Source: Desulfovibrio aminophilus DSM 12254 (lineage in GTDB: Bacteria; Desulfobacterota; Desulfovibrionia; Desulfovibrionales; Desulfovibrionaceae). Taken from it: DNA of 64,000 nt. Location of the stretch: the NCBI RefSeq assembly GCF_000422565.1, contig NZ_AUMA01000008.1, positions 230,978 to 294,977 of the forward strand, in the 5' to 3' direction. The notes under the pieces are model-generated. The model was not told the DNA's origin. It made no database searches and saw only the letters and a program-made list of their open reading frames with translations. Shown piece after piece: positions 63,556 to 64,000 of this stretch. Position 1 is the first letter of the stretch. Each line of letters opens with the position of its first letter. The translations under genes and the position numbers were made by a program.

Positions 63556-63846
63556 ATGTTCGTGCTGGTGAGCTACGACGTGAAGACCGAGGATGGGGAC
63601 GGCCGGAGACGGCTGCGGCGCATCGCCAAGGCGTGTCAGGACTATGGGCAGCGGGTGCAGTATTCCGTGTTCGAATGCATCGTGGACCCGGCCCAGTGGA
63701 CCAAATTGCGGGCGCGCCTGCTGCGGGAAATGAATTCCGAGGAAGACAGCTTGCGGTTTTATTTCCTGGGCTCCAACTGGCAGAGGCGGGTGGAGCACGT
63801 GGGGGCGAAACCGGCTCTGGACCTGGAGGGGCCGCTGGTGATTTGA
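63556..63846 (+). CDS. cas2: Cas2, type I-C
   Basis: 96 residues. FVLVSYDVKTEDGDGRRRL with the conserved aspartate in the first strand, then YGQRVQYSVFECIVDPAQW. Cas2 is the structural partner of Cas1 in spacer integration. It starts nine bases after the cas1 stop and is the last cas gene before the window's end. Confidence 0.95.
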   Translation: MFVLVSYDVKTEDGDGRRRLRRIAKACQDYGQRVQYSVFECIVDPAQWTKLRARLLREMNSEEDSLRFYFLGSNWQRRVEHVGAKPALDLEGPLVI

Positions 63847-63851
63847 GGCCG

Positions 63852-63892
63852 CGCGAACCTCAAGCACACGGGGAAATCCCGGGAGGTTCGCG
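63852..63892 (+). terminator. Hairpin after cas2
   Basis: CGCGAACCTC (63852-63861) pairs with GAGGTTCGCG (63883-63892), with an inner CGGG/CCCG stem, followed by TTT. It probably ends the cas operon and marks the left edge of the CRISPR leader. Confidence 0.7.
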
Positions 63893-64000
63893 TTTGAGGA
63901 GTTCCTTGACAATTCAATAGGATGAATGGGAAGCCTCGATTCTGGCCGGAGGCCGCGCGACCCTTCCGGGCGCGGTTCGCGCGAAACAGGCCGGAAACCC
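63893..64000 (+). other. Probable CRISPR leader start
   Basis: 108 bp after the cas2 hairpin, with AT-rich patch TTGACAATTCAATAGGATGAATGG-like sequence (TTGACAATTCAATAGG) that could be a promoter for the array. No direct repeat is visible before the window ends, so the array itself is not seen. Confidence 0.4.

Noticed and set aside
63893..64000. CRISPR array within the window
   Set aside because: No direct repeat of CRISPR length recurs after cas2; the array, if any, lies beyond 64000.

Overview
The window is GC-rich and gene-dense. It looks like chromosome of a sulfate-reducing Desulfovibrionaceae-type bacterium. The reasons are the split purine genes (IMP cyclohydrolase and AICAR transformylase as separate proteins), a molybdopterin oxidoreductase with a ferredoxin-like partner and a TauE/SafE transporter, a fused FmdE/molybdopterin-binding protein, a class I adenylate cyclase carrying pentapeptide repeats, and several two-component proteins with cysteine-rich inserts. 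The genus is inferred from gene content, not proven.

Layout. 1-6.2 kb: tail of a DUF2325 protein, then a redox island (FmdE-type cofactor protein and a Mo/W oxidoreductase on the minus strand; Fe-S subunit and TSUP transporter divergently on the plus strand). 6.2-13.7 kb: a signalling operon (membrane protein, PhnD-like binding protein, histidine kinase, receiver, PEP-synthase-like protein, phosphatase-YkgJ fusion). 13.7-19.7 kb: flagellar basal-body operon flgB-flgC-fliE-fliF-fliG-fliH-fliI (minus strand). It shares an intergenic region with a divergent TPR gene, and each side has a good sigma-54 promoter. 20.8-24.7 kb: IMP cyclohydrolase, hflX (apparently starting at ATC), a cation diffusion facilitator and plsY.

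24.8-28.8 kb is an accessory island: a decayed tandem array of C-terminal cassettes that resemble the MuF-C domain of phage polyvalent proteins, plus a truncated HEAGH metallopeptidase fragment ending at the RNase gene. Every cassette boundary carries an imperfect hairpin whose arms differ in sequence but still pair.

28.8-43.2 kb is housekeeping: RNB-family RNase, DksA-type zinc finger, AICAR transformylase, purA, holB, cyaA, a cyclic-di-AMP riboswitch in front of a KimA-type potassium transporter, and a receiver-TPR protein.

43.2-53.6 kb is a coherent formamide/urea nitrogen-scavenging locus: formamidase AmiF, an OFA-family MFS transporter, an FmdB zinc ribbon, a urea transporter and a cysteine-rich zinc-ribbon protein. 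Three transcription units here start with sigma-54 type elements. The locus ends with a two-component pair: a sensor whose N-terminus is an entire NCS1-type permease fused to a PAS/histidine kinase, and an NtrC-family sigma-54 activator. The likely logic is that the permease-kinase senses a small amide or nucleobase-like compound, the activator fires the sigma-54 promoters, and uptake plus hydrolysis yields ammonia and formate.

54.3-64 kb is a type I-C CRISPR-Cas operon that looks mosaic. A cas3 gene cut off after 490 codons is followed by a second, complete cas3, then cas5c, cas8c, cas7c, cas4, cas1 and cas2. The window ends before any repeat array is visible.
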